In this document: positions 33,895 through 43,380 of the stretch, in pieces
Layout: each line of letters opens with the position of its first letter
Position numbering within the stretch: position 1 is the first letter of the stretch
Source of the DNA: an uncultured Bacteroides sp.
GTDB lineage: Bacteria; Bacteroidota; Bacteroidia; Bacteroidales; Bacteroidaceae
Assembly: GCF_905207245.1 (NCBI RefSeq)
Contig: NZ_CAJLKP010000023.1
Span: forward strand, 1-64,000
Length of the DNA: 64,000 nucleotides
Direction: 5' to 3'
The notes under the pieces: model-generated
What the model was told of the DNA's origin: nothing
The model's database searches: none
The model's input: only the letters and a program-made list of their open reading frames with translations
Program-made: the position numbers and the translations under genes

Positions 33895-34764
33895 ATGGCA
33901 ATGATATATAACAGTATACCTTATTTTCCGACACAGGTGAACCTGTTCGAAGAGGTATCGATGGAGCTGATTGAGGCTAAATATGGAATGAAAGCAGAAA
34001 CGGCGGTAATGAAGCTGATATGCAAAATCTATAAGGAGAACGGATATTACCTGCACTGGAATGACGAGCAGTGCGTACTGTTCAGCAATAAGGCGGGAAA
34101 GGAGATTGCAGCAGACGAGATGCAAGGAATCGTGGACATCCTGATAGAAAAAGGATTCTTTGACAAGGGAAGTTACGAAGAGCACTGCATACTGACTTCA
34201 GTCAATATACAGAAAGTGTGGCTGGATGCCACTAAACGTAGGAGGAGGGACTTAGCGTCCCTACCCTACATGCTGGTAAAGCCGGAAGAAGATAAAAAAG
34301 GCGATCAGGATGGCAAAAGTGATAAAGATAATAAGGATAGTAGAGAGGCTGATGGTATGCAAAATCCCGAAAATAGCGTGCAGGATGCAGACAGTTTACC
34401 CGAAATAGCTGACAATTCCGGACAAAGCAAAACAGAACAAAACAAAGCAGACGAAAATAAAGGACTTCCCCCTCTAACTCCCCCGCCGGGGGAGGACGTT
34501 GATGTATGGAGGAGATATTCTTTTATTGAGTTTCCGGGATACGCTTACAACAAGAGCACGCATAATCTGGAATGCCTGCTACTCTCATTGGACGAATTGC
34601 ACATCAATGACCCGGACGATATAAAGGCAATATTGAAGCTGTCCGATTACGGTCGCCTGGGTAATGGGGTCTGGAAAATAATTCATAACACCAGATGGAG
34701 CGTAGTGCTCAACAATGGAAAATACATCATCGGTGCACTGAACAAGACACGAAAACAGGGATAA
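33895..34764 (+). CDS. DUF4373 (Lin1244/Lin1753-like) protein
   Basis: A 289-residue protein. Residues 1-125 match the DUF4373 domain (YFPTQVNLFEEVSMELIEAK, ENGYYLHWNDEQCVLFSNK), a winged-helix-like fold often found in phage or replication-initiator-like proteins. Residues 130-205 are a polar Asp/Lys/Asn-rich linker. The C-terminal part (YSFIEFPGYAYNKSTHNLEC to LNKTRKQG) may be a second small domain. In Bacteroides this family is often found beside capsule loci. A regulatory or DNA-binding role is inferred only. Confidence 0.7.
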   Translation: MAMIYNSIPYFPTQVNLFEEVSMELIEAKYGMKAETAVMKLICKIYKENGYYLHWNDEQCVLFSNKAGKEIAADEMQGIVDILIEKGFFDKGSYEEHCILTSVNIQKVWLDATKRRRRDLASLPYMLVKPEEDKKGDQDGKSDKDNKDSREADGMQNPENSVQDADSLPEIADNSGQSKTEQNKADENKGLPPLTPPPGEDVDVWRRYSFIEFPGYAYNKSTHNLECLLLSLDELHINDPDDIKAILKLSDYGRLGNGVWKIIHNTRWSVVLNNGKYIIGALNKTRKQG

Positions 34765-34818
34765 AAAACGCAGAATGAAGAGCAAAAACAGATATTGATT
34801 ATCAACATCTTACAAAAA

Positions 34819-34868
34819 GTTAAGAGTTTGTCGACAAAGAATTAACTTCTTGTTGACAAACTCTTAAC
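34819..34868. promoter_or_regulatory. Inverted repeat, possible operator of the AlbA-type regulator
   Basis: GTTAAGAGTTTGTC (34819-34832) and GACAAACTCTTAAC (34855-34868) are perfect mirror copies. GTCGAC occurs at 34830-34835 and again at 34874-34879. The block is about 75 bases before the promoter of the gene at 34972; no T-run follows, so an operator is likelier than a terminator. Confidence 0.5.
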
Positions 34869-34913
34869 TCCTTGTCGACAGGGTATTGATATAGTATTCA
34901 CATTCTCCTGACT

Positions 34914-34948
34914 ATTTGTCAGAAAATCCGTTAAAAGCATTACCTTTG
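34914..34948 (+). promoter_or_regulatory. Promoter of the AlbA/Schlafen-type regulator
   Basis: TTTG (34915-34918) and TACCTTTG (34941-34948), 22 bases apart, 24 bases before ATG 34972. Confidence 0.5.
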
Positions 34949-34971
34949 TACATATATTAATAAATTATGTA

Positions 34972-36426
34972 ATGAATATAGACAATCTCAATATAGTAAA
35001 AGAGCTAATAGCTAACATGGAAAACAGTCAAGTGGAGTTCAAGGAAACCACAGGCCAGTTAGAACGTGGTATGGAAACACTTTGTGCTTTCCTTAATAGT
35101 AAAGGCGGAACTGTTTTATTCGGTGTTACAGATAAGGGAAAGATTATCGGACAAGATTTGAGTGACAAAACAAAGCGAGACATTGTAGAAGCAATCAGAA
35201 AAATAGAACCGTTGACAGTAATCAGTGTTTCATATATCACGATTCCAGATACAATCAAATACATTATTGCTCTTCATGTTGAATCGCAAATGTATGCCCG
35301 CCCATTTACATATAAAGGGAGGGCCTATTACAGAATGGAAAGCGTAACTTCTGTTATGCCTCAAGATAATTACAATTTGCTTTTGATGCAGCGAGGTGGA
35401 AAATATGGTTGGGAAGCGATAATCAACGAGGACCTAAAGGTTGAAAGTCTTGATGAGAATGCTATTCTTGGAGCAGTCCGTACAGGCGTTGCAAGTGGAC
35501 GTTTACCCGAAACGACAATAAGGGAGGATATTCCCCTCATTCTTGAAAAGTTCAACCTGTCATCAAATAATGGAAAGTTAAAAAACGCTGCTGCTGTATT
35601 GTTTGGAAAAGATTTATCCGATTATCCTCAATGCCTATTGCGAATGGCCCGTTTCAAAGGGATAAACAAGGAAGAATTCATAGATAATCAACGTATATAT
35701 GGCAATATATTTGATTTACTGGATGCTGCCATGGCATTCTGTTTCAAACACCTTTCCATTTCCGGGAAAATAGAGGGGCTGTACAGGGAAGAAGAGTTAG
35801 CCATTCCTTATAGAGCTTTGCGTGAGTGCTGCATCAATGCTTTTTCCCATCGCATTTATCATAAACCAGGAAGTTCCGTTAGCATAGCCATCTACGATGA
35901 CCGTGTCGAAGTTACTAATAGTGGAACTTTCCCGGAAGATATGACTTTGGAACGGCTATTAAATTCGCATGATTCCGAACCACAAAATCCAATAATAGCT
36001 AATGTTTTATATAAAAGCAAAATCTTGGAAAGTTGGGGTCGAGGCATAGGCTTGATGATTAGTGAATGCCGCCGAGTAGAACTTCCAGACCCGGAATTCC
36101 ATACGGACGGAGCATTTGTTTGGGTCGTATTCCGTTATGCCCAGACACCCGACAAGCATCCGACAAGCACCCGACAAGCATCCGACAAGCACCCGACAAG
36201 CACTCCACAAGTTAAGAGTCTTATCGAATTGATTGGTGAAAATATATATTCAGTAAAAGAGATGATGGGACTGATGCAATTGAAAGATAGAGAAAACTTC
36301 TTAAATAACTATCTCAATCCTTCAATGGACGCTAACTTGGTTGAACCTCTATATCCGGCTCAACCAAGACATCCAAAACAAAAATACCGCCTTACAGAAA
36401 AAGGGAAGACATTATTGAAAGAGTAA
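34972..36426 (+). CDS. AlbA_2/Schlafen-type ATP-binding transcriptional regulator
   Basis: A 484-residue protein. The N-terminal AlbA_2 domain has NSQVEFKETTGQLERGMETL and NSKGGTVLFGVTDKGKIIGQ. The middle holds the GHKL-like ATP-binding part found in this family (ALRECCINAFSHRIYHKPG, SWGRGIGLMISECRR). The C-terminal end is a winged helix (KEMMGLMQLKDRENFL then KYRLTEKGKTLLKE). Between them is a repeat-coded linker, DKHPTSTRQASDKHPTSTPQ, from 11-base DNA repeats at 36151. Such proteins act as regulators, and in some cases in defence; the target is unknown. The neighbouring inverted repeat could be its own operator. Confidence 0.85.
   Translation: MNIDNLNIVKELIANMENSQVEFKETTGQLERGMETLCAFLNSKGGTVLFGVTDKGKIIGQDLSDKTKRDIVEAIRKIEPLTVISVSYITIPDTIKYIIALHVESQMYARPFTYKGRAYYRMESVTSVMPQDNYNLLLMQRGGKYGWEAIINEDLKVESLDENAILGAVRTGVASGRLPETTIREDIPLILEKFNLSSNNGKLKNAAAVLFGKDLSDYPQCLLRMARFKGINKEEFIDNQRIYGNIFDLLDAAMAFCFKHLSISGKIEGLYREEELAIPYRALRECCINAFSHRIYHKPGSSVSIAIYDDRVEVTNSGTFPEDMTLERLLNSHDSEPQNPIIANVLYKSKILESWGRGIGLMISECRRVELPDPEFHTDGAFVWVVFRYAQTPDKHPTSTRQASDKHPTSTPQVKSLIELIGENIYSVKEMMGLMQLKDRENFLNNYLNPSMDANLVEPLYPAQPRHPKQKYRLTEKGKTLLKE
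36151..36206 (+). repeat. 11-base tandem repeat inside the regulator gene
   Basis: Four copies of GACAAGCAYCC (36151, 36162, 36173, 36184) alternate T and C at the ninth base, followed by a 12-base variant at 36195-36206. Since 11 is not a multiple of three, gain or loss of a copy would shift the reading frame before the winged-helix end. Confidence 0.85.
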
Positions 36427-36455
36427 CTCCCTACAAGGGATTCCTTACTTTTACA

Positions 36456-38708
36456 CTAACGAAGAATAAACTTCAGCGTCCCCCCCTTTACCAATTCTTC
36501 GTGACTGATGCGATAGCGGGATAATTTCTTTCCGCCCAACTCCATTTGACGAATGTACAAAGACTCCGAAGAAGGACGTTCTGTTTCAATCACCAACCGG
36601 TCACGTCCCCAGATCTTAGCATCCAAGCGGATAACCACACGGTCGAACACAGGCGTGGAAAGAGTATAATACGGAGCACCGGGACAATCAGGATAGAAGC
36701 CCATCATATTGAAGATGGCCCAGGTAGACATCGTTCCGGTATCATCGTTACCCGGAATACCATCAGGGGTATTTTTGAAGTACTTCTGCAATAGGCGTTG
36801 TATCTCTTTCTGTGTACGCCATTCTTCACCTTTGAAATAAGAGAAAAGATGAGCATAGGCTATATCAGGTTCATTGGCAGGATCATAAAGACCATCATCG
36901 AAGACGCGCTGCAACTTTTCAATGAAAGGCTTCTGACCACCCATCAGGCGTGCCAGCCCTTTCACATCATGGGGAACATAGAAAGTATAGTTCCAGGCAC
37001 ATCCCTCATGGAAACCGGGATTCGGCTCAAAATTCTCTCCCTGACGCGGATTGAAAGGCGAATAGAATTGTCCATCCGGCAAAATAGGACGGAAAGTACC
37101 AAATTCCTTGCTGTAATAATGCTTGTAGCCTAACGAACGATTGTAAAAAAGGCGTGCATCTTCTTTCTTTCCCAAAGCATCAGCCAGTAAAGAAAGAGAG
37201 TAATCAGCAATGTAATACTCCAACGCATGAGACACAGAGTTATCATACTGTTCGCGCAAAGGAACATACCCCAATGAGAGATAGTCATCATTATCCGGAC
37301 GCAACAGATTCTCAGCACCGGGCAAAGTGGCAGATTTATACATAGCTTCGTAAGCCAGGTCAATATCGAAATCTCGCAAACCTTTCAGCCAGGTGTCCAC
37401 TATAACAGGGATAGACGGGTCACCCTCCATCGTTAAAGTTTCACGTCCGTAAAGTTCCCACTTAGGCAACCAGCCGTGTTCACGATACATATCGAGCATG
37501 GAACGGACCATTTGCAATTGGCGCTCGGGATAAACCAGCGTGAGAAGCTGATGGACATTGCGATAAGTATCCCATAAAGAAAAGACAGTATAGCGTTCTC
37601 CCTGAGTTGTTAGAATTTCGTTACTTTCCATAGCCGGATACTGGCCGTTTACATCCTGCAAAACATTAGGATGTATCAAGGTATGATACAGCGCGGTGTA
37701 AAACACTGTTTTCTGTTCTTCCGTACCACCTTCGACCAAGATACGTGAAAGGTCATCCTCCCAGCGGATACGAGCCTCAGCAAGTACCTGATTGAAATTC
37801 TTCCCTTCCTGTTCTTTATCCAGATTGAGACGGGCATTCTCCATGCTGACAAAAGAAACGCCCATCTGGACCTCTATTTGCTCACCTTCTTCCGTATCGA
37901 ATGTAAGGAAGGCACCAATATCATCTCCGGCAATTTCTTTGTGATAACGGGTATAAAGTTTATAGCGTCCATTATCCGGGTCCCATTCGGCTTCCACTCC
38001 GGTCATGGGACGTTGTTTTTTCCAATAACCACTGGCAGAAGGCTGTTTGTTGACGCGCATCACAAAATAAATAGGAAATACAGCTTGAGGATTATAACAG
38101 AATGTCCCCAGAACTTTCATACCCTCGAACTCAGTGTCACTTACCTGCCGCAGGAATGCACCAGTCTCATTAGTCAGTCCCTCACCCAGATTGAGCAATA
38201 CATGGCTCTGTCCGGCAGGAAAAGTGAAGCGGGAAACACCTGTGCGGGAAGTAGCAGTAACCTCAGTCTTCACATTATAGCGGGTCAGGAAGTTGCTGTA
38301 ATAACCGGGCGACGCCTGCTCGTCCTTATAACGGCTACCATATTCTTTGTAATCCACAGACAAATCACCTGTAGTAGGCATCAGCAACAATGAGCCCAGC
38401 TCGGGACAGCCGACACCACTCAGATTCACATGCGAATAACCCGTAAAGAAACAATTATGATACTCATAAGGGGTAGACCACCAACGAGCGTCTTTATCAT
38501 ACTTATTATCTTCCGATCCCATAACATTGAAAGGAACTACAGACATCATTCCGTTAGGACAGATAGCTCCCGGGTTGGTAGTCCCGAAGTTGGTAGTCCC
38601 GACAAAAGGATTGACGTATTTTAAAAGCGAAGTCCCCTCTTCACCTCCGGCAAATGCCGGAAGCAAAAAGAGGACTGAAAGTGTGTAAGTCAATAATATA
38701 CGTTTCAT
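36456..38708 (-). CDS. GH92 alpha-1,2-mannosidase
   Basis: A 750-residue GH92 enzyme with an SPI signal peptide (cut near LPAFA, residue 20) and no lipobox. It keeps the family N-terminal motifs KYVNPFVGTTNFG and GYSHVNLSGVGC, the catalytic-site region with GNDDTGTMSTWAIFNMMGF, and an acid/base Glu of the C-terminal (alpha/alpha)6 domain. GH92 enzymes are Ca-dependent inverting alpha-mannosidases that take mannose off N-glycans. Here it should act in the periplasm on imported oligosaccharides. It is the last gene of the utilisation locus, 30 bases after GH130. Confidence 0.93.
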   Translation of the reverse strand: MKRILLTYTLSVLFLLPAFAGGEEGTSLLKYVNPFVGTTNFGTTNPGAICPNGMMSVVPFNVMGSEDNKYDKDARWWSTPYEYHNCFFTGYSHVNLSGVGCPELGSLLLMPTTGDLSVDYKEYGSRYKDEQASPGYYSNFLTRYNVKTEVTATSRTGVSRFTFPAGQSHVLLNLGEGLTNETGAFLRQVSDTEFEGMKVLGTFCYNPQAVFPIYFVMRVNKQPSASGYWKKQRPMTGVEAEWDPDNGRYKLYTRYHKEIAGDDIGAFLTFDTEEGEQIEVQMGVSFVSMENARLNLDKEQEGKNFNQVLAEARIRWEDDLSRILVEGGTEEQKTVFYTALYHTLIHPNVLQDVNGQYPAMESNEILTTQGERYTVFSLWDTYRNVHQLLTLVYPERQLQMVRSMLDMYREHGWLPKWELYGRETLTMEGDPSIPVIVDTWLKGLRDFDIDLAYEAMYKSATLPGAENLLRPDNDDYLSLGYVPLREQYDNSVSHALEYYIADYSLSLLADALGKKEDARLFYNRSLGYKHYYSKEFGTFRPILPDGQFYSPFNPRQGENFEPNPGFHEGCAWNYTFYVPHDVKGLARLMGGQKPFIEKLQRVFDDGLYDPANEPDIAYAHLFSYFKGEEWRTQKEIQRLLQKYFKNTPDGIPGNDDTGTMSTWAIFNMMGFYPDCPGAPYYTLSTPVFDRVVIRLDAKIWGRDRLVIETERPSSESLYIRQMELGGKKLSRYRISHEELVKGGTLKFILR

Positions 38709-38738
38709 AGTTTACTGTTTCTTTAGTGAGCTCTTCAA

Positions 38739-39710
38739 CTATACAATACTGTTTTTCTTCGTGAACTCCATAATTTCCGAAATATAACCGAAAGCCATCC
38801 CCACCACTGTGTCTGCCGCGCCATAATATACCGCAACTTTATCACCATCCTGCAAGGATGCACAAGGGAATACTACATTAGGCACATCTCCCTGTAATTC
38901 ATAAGGAGCAGCAGGAGCAAGCAGGTACGGACGCGTACGGTACAATACTTTGGCCGGATTCTCCTTATCAAGAATAGCAGCACCCATGGAATAGCGGAAA
39001 CCGTTGCAGGTAGTAATAACCCCATGATAGAATATCAGCCAGCCCTCATCAGTCAGGAACGGTACGGAGCCTGCCCCTATCTTCGTACACTGCCATGCAC
39101 TCTCAGGAAACGGGGTAACTTTCATCACACAGCGATGTTCGCCCCAATACTTCATATCCGGACTATAACTGATGTAAATATCGCCAAAGGGCGTATGGCC
39201 GTTATCGCTCGGACGACTCAGCATGGCATATTTTCCATCTATCTTTTGTGGAAACAGCACCCCGTTGCGGTTGAAGGGCAAGAAAGCATTCTCGCACTGG
39301 AAGAATTCTTTAAAATCAAAAGTATAGCCGATACCGATTGTAGGGCCATGATAACCGTTGCACCAGGTAATCCAGTAGCGGTCTTCAATCCAGGTCACAC
39401 GCGGATCATACTTATATTCAGACTCTATCATCTCCGTATTTCCGGCTTTAAAGCGGATAGGTTCATGGGCAATCTCCCAGTTGATTCCGTCTTTGCTGAA
39501 ACCTGCAAAAATATTCATCTGCACAGCCTTATTGTCACAACGGAACACACCGGCAAATCCGTCCTCAAACGGAACTACCGCACTGTTGAAAATACTATTG
39601 GAAGTCGGGATGTGATAGCGACCGATAACCGGATTCTGAGAATAGCGCCACATTACATCTGTGCAGCCTTCCGGACGTTCTTCCCAAGGCATATTTGTTG
39701 TCAGTTTCAT
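38739..39710 (-). CDS. GH130 mannoside phosphorylase
   Basis: A 323-residue five-bladed propeller enzyme of GH130, without signal peptide and so cytoplasmic. The proton-donor Asp is likely Asp102 in YDPRVTW; blades read GFAGVFRCDNKAVQMN, YWITWCNGYHGPTIGIGY and AWQCTKIGAGSVPFLTDEGW. The N-glycan-linked branch phosphorolyses Man-beta-1,4-GlcNAc to mannose-1-phosphate and GlcNAc. The adjacent MFS gene, GH92 genes and GH18 endo-glycosidase all fit this substrate. It follows the transporter gene by 31 bases. Confidence 0.92.
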   Translation of the reverse strand: MKLTTNMPWEERPEGCTDVMWRYSQNPVIGRYHIPTSNSIFNSAVVPFEDGFAGVFRCDNKAVQMNIFAGFSKDGINWEIAHEPIRFKAGNTEMIESEYKYDPRVTWIEDRYWITWCNGYHGPTIGIGYTFDFKEFFQCENAFLPFNRNGVLFPQKIDGKYAMLSRPSDNGHTPFGDIYISYSPDMKYWGEHRCVMKVTPFPESAWQCTKIGAGSVPFLTDEGWLIFYHGVITTCNGFRYSMGAAILDKENPAKVLYRTRPYLLAPAAPYELQGDVPNVVFPCASLQDGDKVAVYYGAADTVVGMAFGYISEIMEFTKKNSIV

Positions 39711-39741
39711 TATTGTTCTATTTATTAGTTAGTTATATATT

Positions 39742-41052
39742 TCATTTACTCTTTTTCTCATCAGGATACGTGAATGGCACAAAGTAGGTGATAAGAAAAG
39801 CCGGAATTGTGGCAAACAACGTGAAAATAAAGAAAGATTTATATCCCATCGCATCGCTGACAAAGCCACTGATACTTCCCGGCAACATCACACCCAGATT
39901 CATGATTCCCGAAGCAAAAGCATAATGAGCCATTTGATGCTTCCCCGGAGCTACTTGCTGCATCATGAACAAGGTAAGTCCCACAAATCCAAATCCATAT
40001 CCAAAATATTCCAATACAATGGCACCACCTATCAACATACCATTTTCCGGCTGGTAAACAGCAAGCAAAGTATAAGCAATGAACGGCAGGTTGAAGATAC
40101 AGCATAAAGAGAATAAAGTCTTGCTCAGCCCTCTGTGAGAGATATAATATCCTGCCAGAAGTGAACCTAAAACAAACGCCGCCGCTCCATAAGTACCATA
40201 ATATAGCCCAATTTCCTGTTCATTCAGTCCTAAGCCACCCGCCGAACGTTCCGCCTTCAGGAACAAAGGTACAATTTTCATCACAAAACCTTCGGCAAGA
40301 CGATAAATAATTATAAAAGCAACATAATAAAAAATGTGTTTCTTCCGGAAAAAGTCCCGTATCACTTCCACCAGGCGATTCCAAGTCTCTCTACCTGATA
40401 CTGCGGTAGTTACCGCAGCCCCGCCCGATGGCAACATGCGCATGTGATAAAATCCCAGAAATACCATAATAGCCGCCATCATCAGCATTACCACCATCCA
40501 GGCTTGTACGGTTGCTTCGTGTCGTACCGCTTCCGTAGCTCCATCCACTCCACCGAAGTGTTTCAGCAACCAACCCGCCACCCATACCAGCCCGCCGGAT
40601 GCCACAATCTTTGCAATGTTGTAGAAAGCACCCTGCCAACCGATATATTTTGCCTGATCCTGCTTGTTCAGTTCCGACATATAAACACCGTCCGTAGCAA
40701 TGTCGTGTGTGGCTCCACTGAAAGCTATAACTGCCAGCAAAGCTATACACACGGCAAAGAAAGCCGGAAGATGCAGTGCCAATGCTACCAAGGCAAAACC
40801 TGCCCCGGTAGCCATTTGCGTCAGTACTACAAAGAATTTCTTCGTTTTGAACATCTCCAGAAACGGGCTCCAAAGAAACTTCAATGTCCAGGGAAGCATT
40901 ATCAGCGACGTCCACAAAGCAATCTGCGCATCGCTGATGCCAAGTCCTTTGAACATCAGCACAGATACCATATTCAATACCACAAAGGGCAATCCCATGG
41001 CAAAGTAGACGGTGGGTACCCAGGAAATGGGGCTATGATTATTTCGACTCAT
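39742..41052 (-). CDS. MFS sugar transporter of the N-glycan locus
   Basis: A 436-residue membrane protein with 12 predicted helices and the MFS layout (two halves split near residue 225; loop basic residues KTKKFFV after helix 2). It resembles the AmpG/SLC-like group encoded beside GH130 in Bacteroides mannan and N-glycan loci. It should carry the trimmed mannosyl-GlcNAc core across the inner membrane to the GH130 enzyme. It is 16 bases downstream of the GH92 gene and 31 upstream of GH130. Confidence 0.87.
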   Translation of the reverse strand: MSRNNHSPISWVPTVYFAMGLPFVVLNMVSVLMFKGLGISDAQIALWTSLIMLPWTLKFLWSPFLEMFKTKKFFVVLTQMATGAGFALVALALHLPAFFAVCIALLAVIAFSGATHDIATDGVYMSELNKQDQAKYIGWQGAFYNIAKIVASGGLVWVAGWLLKHFGGVDGATEAVRHEATVQAWMVVMLMMAAIMVFLGFYHMRMLPSGGAAVTTAVSGRETWNRLVEVIRDFFRKKHIFYYVAFIIIYRLAEGFVMKIVPLFLKAERSAGGLGLNEQEIGLYYGTYGAAAFVLGSLLAGYYISHRGLSKTLFSLCCIFNLPFIAYTLLAVYQPENGMLIGGAIVLEYFGYGFGFVGLTLFMMQQVAPGKHQMAHYAFASGIMNLGVMLPGSISGFVSDAMGYKSFFIFTLFATIPAFLITYFVPFTYPDEKKSK

Positions 41053-41068
41053 ACCTATTTCCGTTTAA

Positions 41069-43354
41069 TTAATTCAGATGACCATCCCGGGCAGGACGGT
41101 TCGCCCCCATCGTCAATTCCAGCGTACCACCGTCTACAATATCCTGATGTGTAAAGAAAGGTGTTGCCAGCTCTTTTCCGTTCAGCAACATACTCTGTAC
41201 ATACTTATTCTCACGACTATTATTGTGTGCAACAATAGTGAAAGTCTTTCCGTCTTTCAGGTTTATCGTTGCCTTATTGAACAAAGGACGACCGATGGAA
41301 TACACCGGTTTACCGGGACATACCTGATAAAAACCCATTGAATTGAGTATGAACCATGCTGACATCTGCCCGCAATCCTCGTTACCCGACAATCCGTCCG
41401 GATCATTGAAGTAAAGCGTATGGAGCACTTCATCTACCAGTTCCTGTGTTCTCCAAGGTTGATTTACATAATTATACAGGTGTGCAATATGATGACTCGG
41501 CTCATTGCCATGTGCATACTGTCCTATCAGACCGGAAATATCAACCGACACCGATTCACCTTCCATGGCTGAGGGAGCGATGAACAAAGAGTCCAGCTTA
41601 CCAATAAAAGCATCACGGCCTCCCATCAGTTTCACCAGTCCGTCTACATCATGAGGCACGAACCAGGTCCATTGCCAGGCAGTTCCTTCGCAATAATCAT
41701 CGTTACGGTGATTGGAAGAACGGGGATTGAAAGGTGTGCGCCAGTTGCCTTCACTATCCAGACCACGCATGAAGCGGGTGGAAGCGTCAAAATAAACCTG
41801 ATATCCCTTAGCAAACGCTGCATATTTTTCCTGATTGGCTTCATCACCCAGCGCCTCTGCCATAACAGAAATACACCAGTCATCATAAGCATATTCCAAG
41901 GCTTTGGCCACTGATTCATTATCCTTGTCGCAAGGCACATAACCTATTTTGTTCTTCCAGTATTTAGCTTGCGGCATCAGATGAGGCAACACCAACGGAG
42001 GACACAGGATACCGGTTGTGTCATATTCAGCGGCACGGATACAGGCTCTATAGCCATCTTCCACATCAAAATTGCGATATCCCTTTGTGTAAGCATCGGC
42101 AATGACAGATGCAGCATGATAGCCAATCATGGTTCCGGTATAATTTCCCGCAAGTTCCCACATTGGGAATATGCCTCCTTCACGCTGTTTCAGGATGAGT
42201 GAACGGATGAAAGCCTGATTTAGATCCGGGTCAATAATCGTCATCAACGGATGATAGGCACGGAAAGTATCCCATAAGGAGAATACCGTATAAACAGGAT
42301 TGTCCACACTACCCTGATGAGGTTTCAAATCCATTCCCAGATAACGACCGTCGGCATCCGTAAACAGGTTGGGTTGTACACCTGTATGGTAGAGCGCCGT
42401 GTAGAACATCGTCCGCTGGTCAGCATCAGTAGTTTCAATATCTATTTTTGAAAGATAACTATTCCATGATTCGCGGGCGGCACTACGCACACCGTCAAAG
42501 TCCCACGCAGGGATTTCGGCTTCCACATTTTTACGCGCCCCGTCCATGTCTACAGCAGAAACGCCTACTTTCACAAGGACTTGTTCGTTGTCCGCAGTCT
42601 GGAATTGCAGCAATGCTTTGGCTGTCGGCAGAAGCGGACCACCTTCATCGAGTGCCATGGAATCGGTCACCAATGTATAAGTAAACGGTTTTGAAAACTT
42701 AGCATAGAAGTTGATATACTGGTCGAAAGCCCAGTATACGGTTTTCTTACGACCGCGTATCTCTGTGTCACTGATGATTTCCAGCTCCATCTCTTCATTC
42801 TTTTGGCGTTGCAGGCTATAATCCAGATCAAGGATAAATCCGGCATCTTCCGCCTTCGGGAAAGTATAGCGATGAATGGCTGCCCGTTGGGTAGCAGTCA
42901 GTTCGGCTTTCACCTTGTAGCGGTCCAGGAAGACCGAATAATAACCGGGCTGAGCCGTTTCATTATCATGTGAAAATGCCGAAGCATAAGCCATTTGCTG
43001 GCTCTCCTCCCCCATCGGGTGGTAATCTTGTTTGCCCACGGTAGGCATCAGCAACACGTCACCATAATCACCGCACCCCGTACCGTTGAGGTGAGTATGC
43101 GAAAATCCATTGATGGTAGAATCTGCATAATAATAGCCGGAACAAGCATCCCATTGATAAATGCGTGTGTCGGGGCTGGGCTGAATCATGCCGTTAGGCA
43201 CTACTGCTCCGGGATAAGTATGCCCATGCCCCCCTGTACCGATGAACGGATTGACGTAGGATGAATAATCCTGTGCTACCGGTGTACAACTGTACATGCC
43301 CAGCAACAAAAGACCACTCACCAGCATAGAATTGATTTTCATGTTTTTCCTCAT
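41069..43354 (-). CDS. GH92 alpha-mannosidase lipoprotein
   Basis: A 761-residue GH92 enzyme with a lipobox (LLLLGMYSC, Cys23). The residues after Cys (TPVAQ) lack acidic residues, so it is probably held on the periplasmic side. Motifs: SSYVNPFIGTGGHGHTYPGA, GFSHTHLNGTGCGDYGD and LSGNEDCGQMSAWFILNSMG. It should remove alpha-1,2 or alpha-1,3 mannose from imported N-glycan pieces. It lies between the GH97 and MFS genes. Confidence 0.93.
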   Translation of the reverse strand: MRKNMKINSMLVSGLLLLGMYSCTPVAQDYSSYVNPFIGTGGHGHTYPGAVVPNGMIQPSPDTRIYQWDACSGYYYADSTINGFSHTHLNGTGCGDYGDVLLMPTVGKQDYHPMGEESQQMAYASAFSHDNETAQPGYYSVFLDRYKVKAELTATQRAAIHRYTFPKAEDAGFILDLDYSLQRQKNEEMELEIISDTEIRGRKKTVYWAFDQYINFYAKFSKPFTYTLVTDSMALDEGGPLLPTAKALLQFQTADNEQVLVKVGVSAVDMDGARKNVEAEIPAWDFDGVRSAARESWNSYLSKIDIETTDADQRTMFYTALYHTGVQPNLFTDADGRYLGMDLKPHQGSVDNPVYTVFSLWDTFRAYHPLMTIIDPDLNQAFIRSLILKQREGGIFPMWELAGNYTGTMIGYHAASVIADAYTKGYRNFDVEDGYRACIRAAEYDTTGILCPPLVLPHLMPQAKYWKNKIGYVPCDKDNESVAKALEYAYDDWCISVMAEALGDEANQEKYAAFAKGYQVYFDASTRFMRGLDSEGNWRTPFNPRSSNHRNDDYCEGTAWQWTWFVPHDVDGLVKLMGGRDAFIGKLDSLFIAPSAMEGESVSVDISGLIGQYAHGNEPSHHIAHLYNYVNQPWRTQELVDEVLHTLYFNDPDGLSGNEDCGQMSAWFILNSMGFYQVCPGKPVYSIGRPLFNKATINLKDGKTFTIVAHNNSRENKYVQSMLLNGKELATPFFTHQDIVDGGTLELTMGANRPARDGHLN

Positions 43355-43380
43355 ATTTTGATTATATTACGTTTTAAATA

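Noticed and set aside
36148..36210. CRISPR-like repeat
   Set aside because: The repeats are 11 bases, directly joined without spacers, and lie in frame inside a protein gene.
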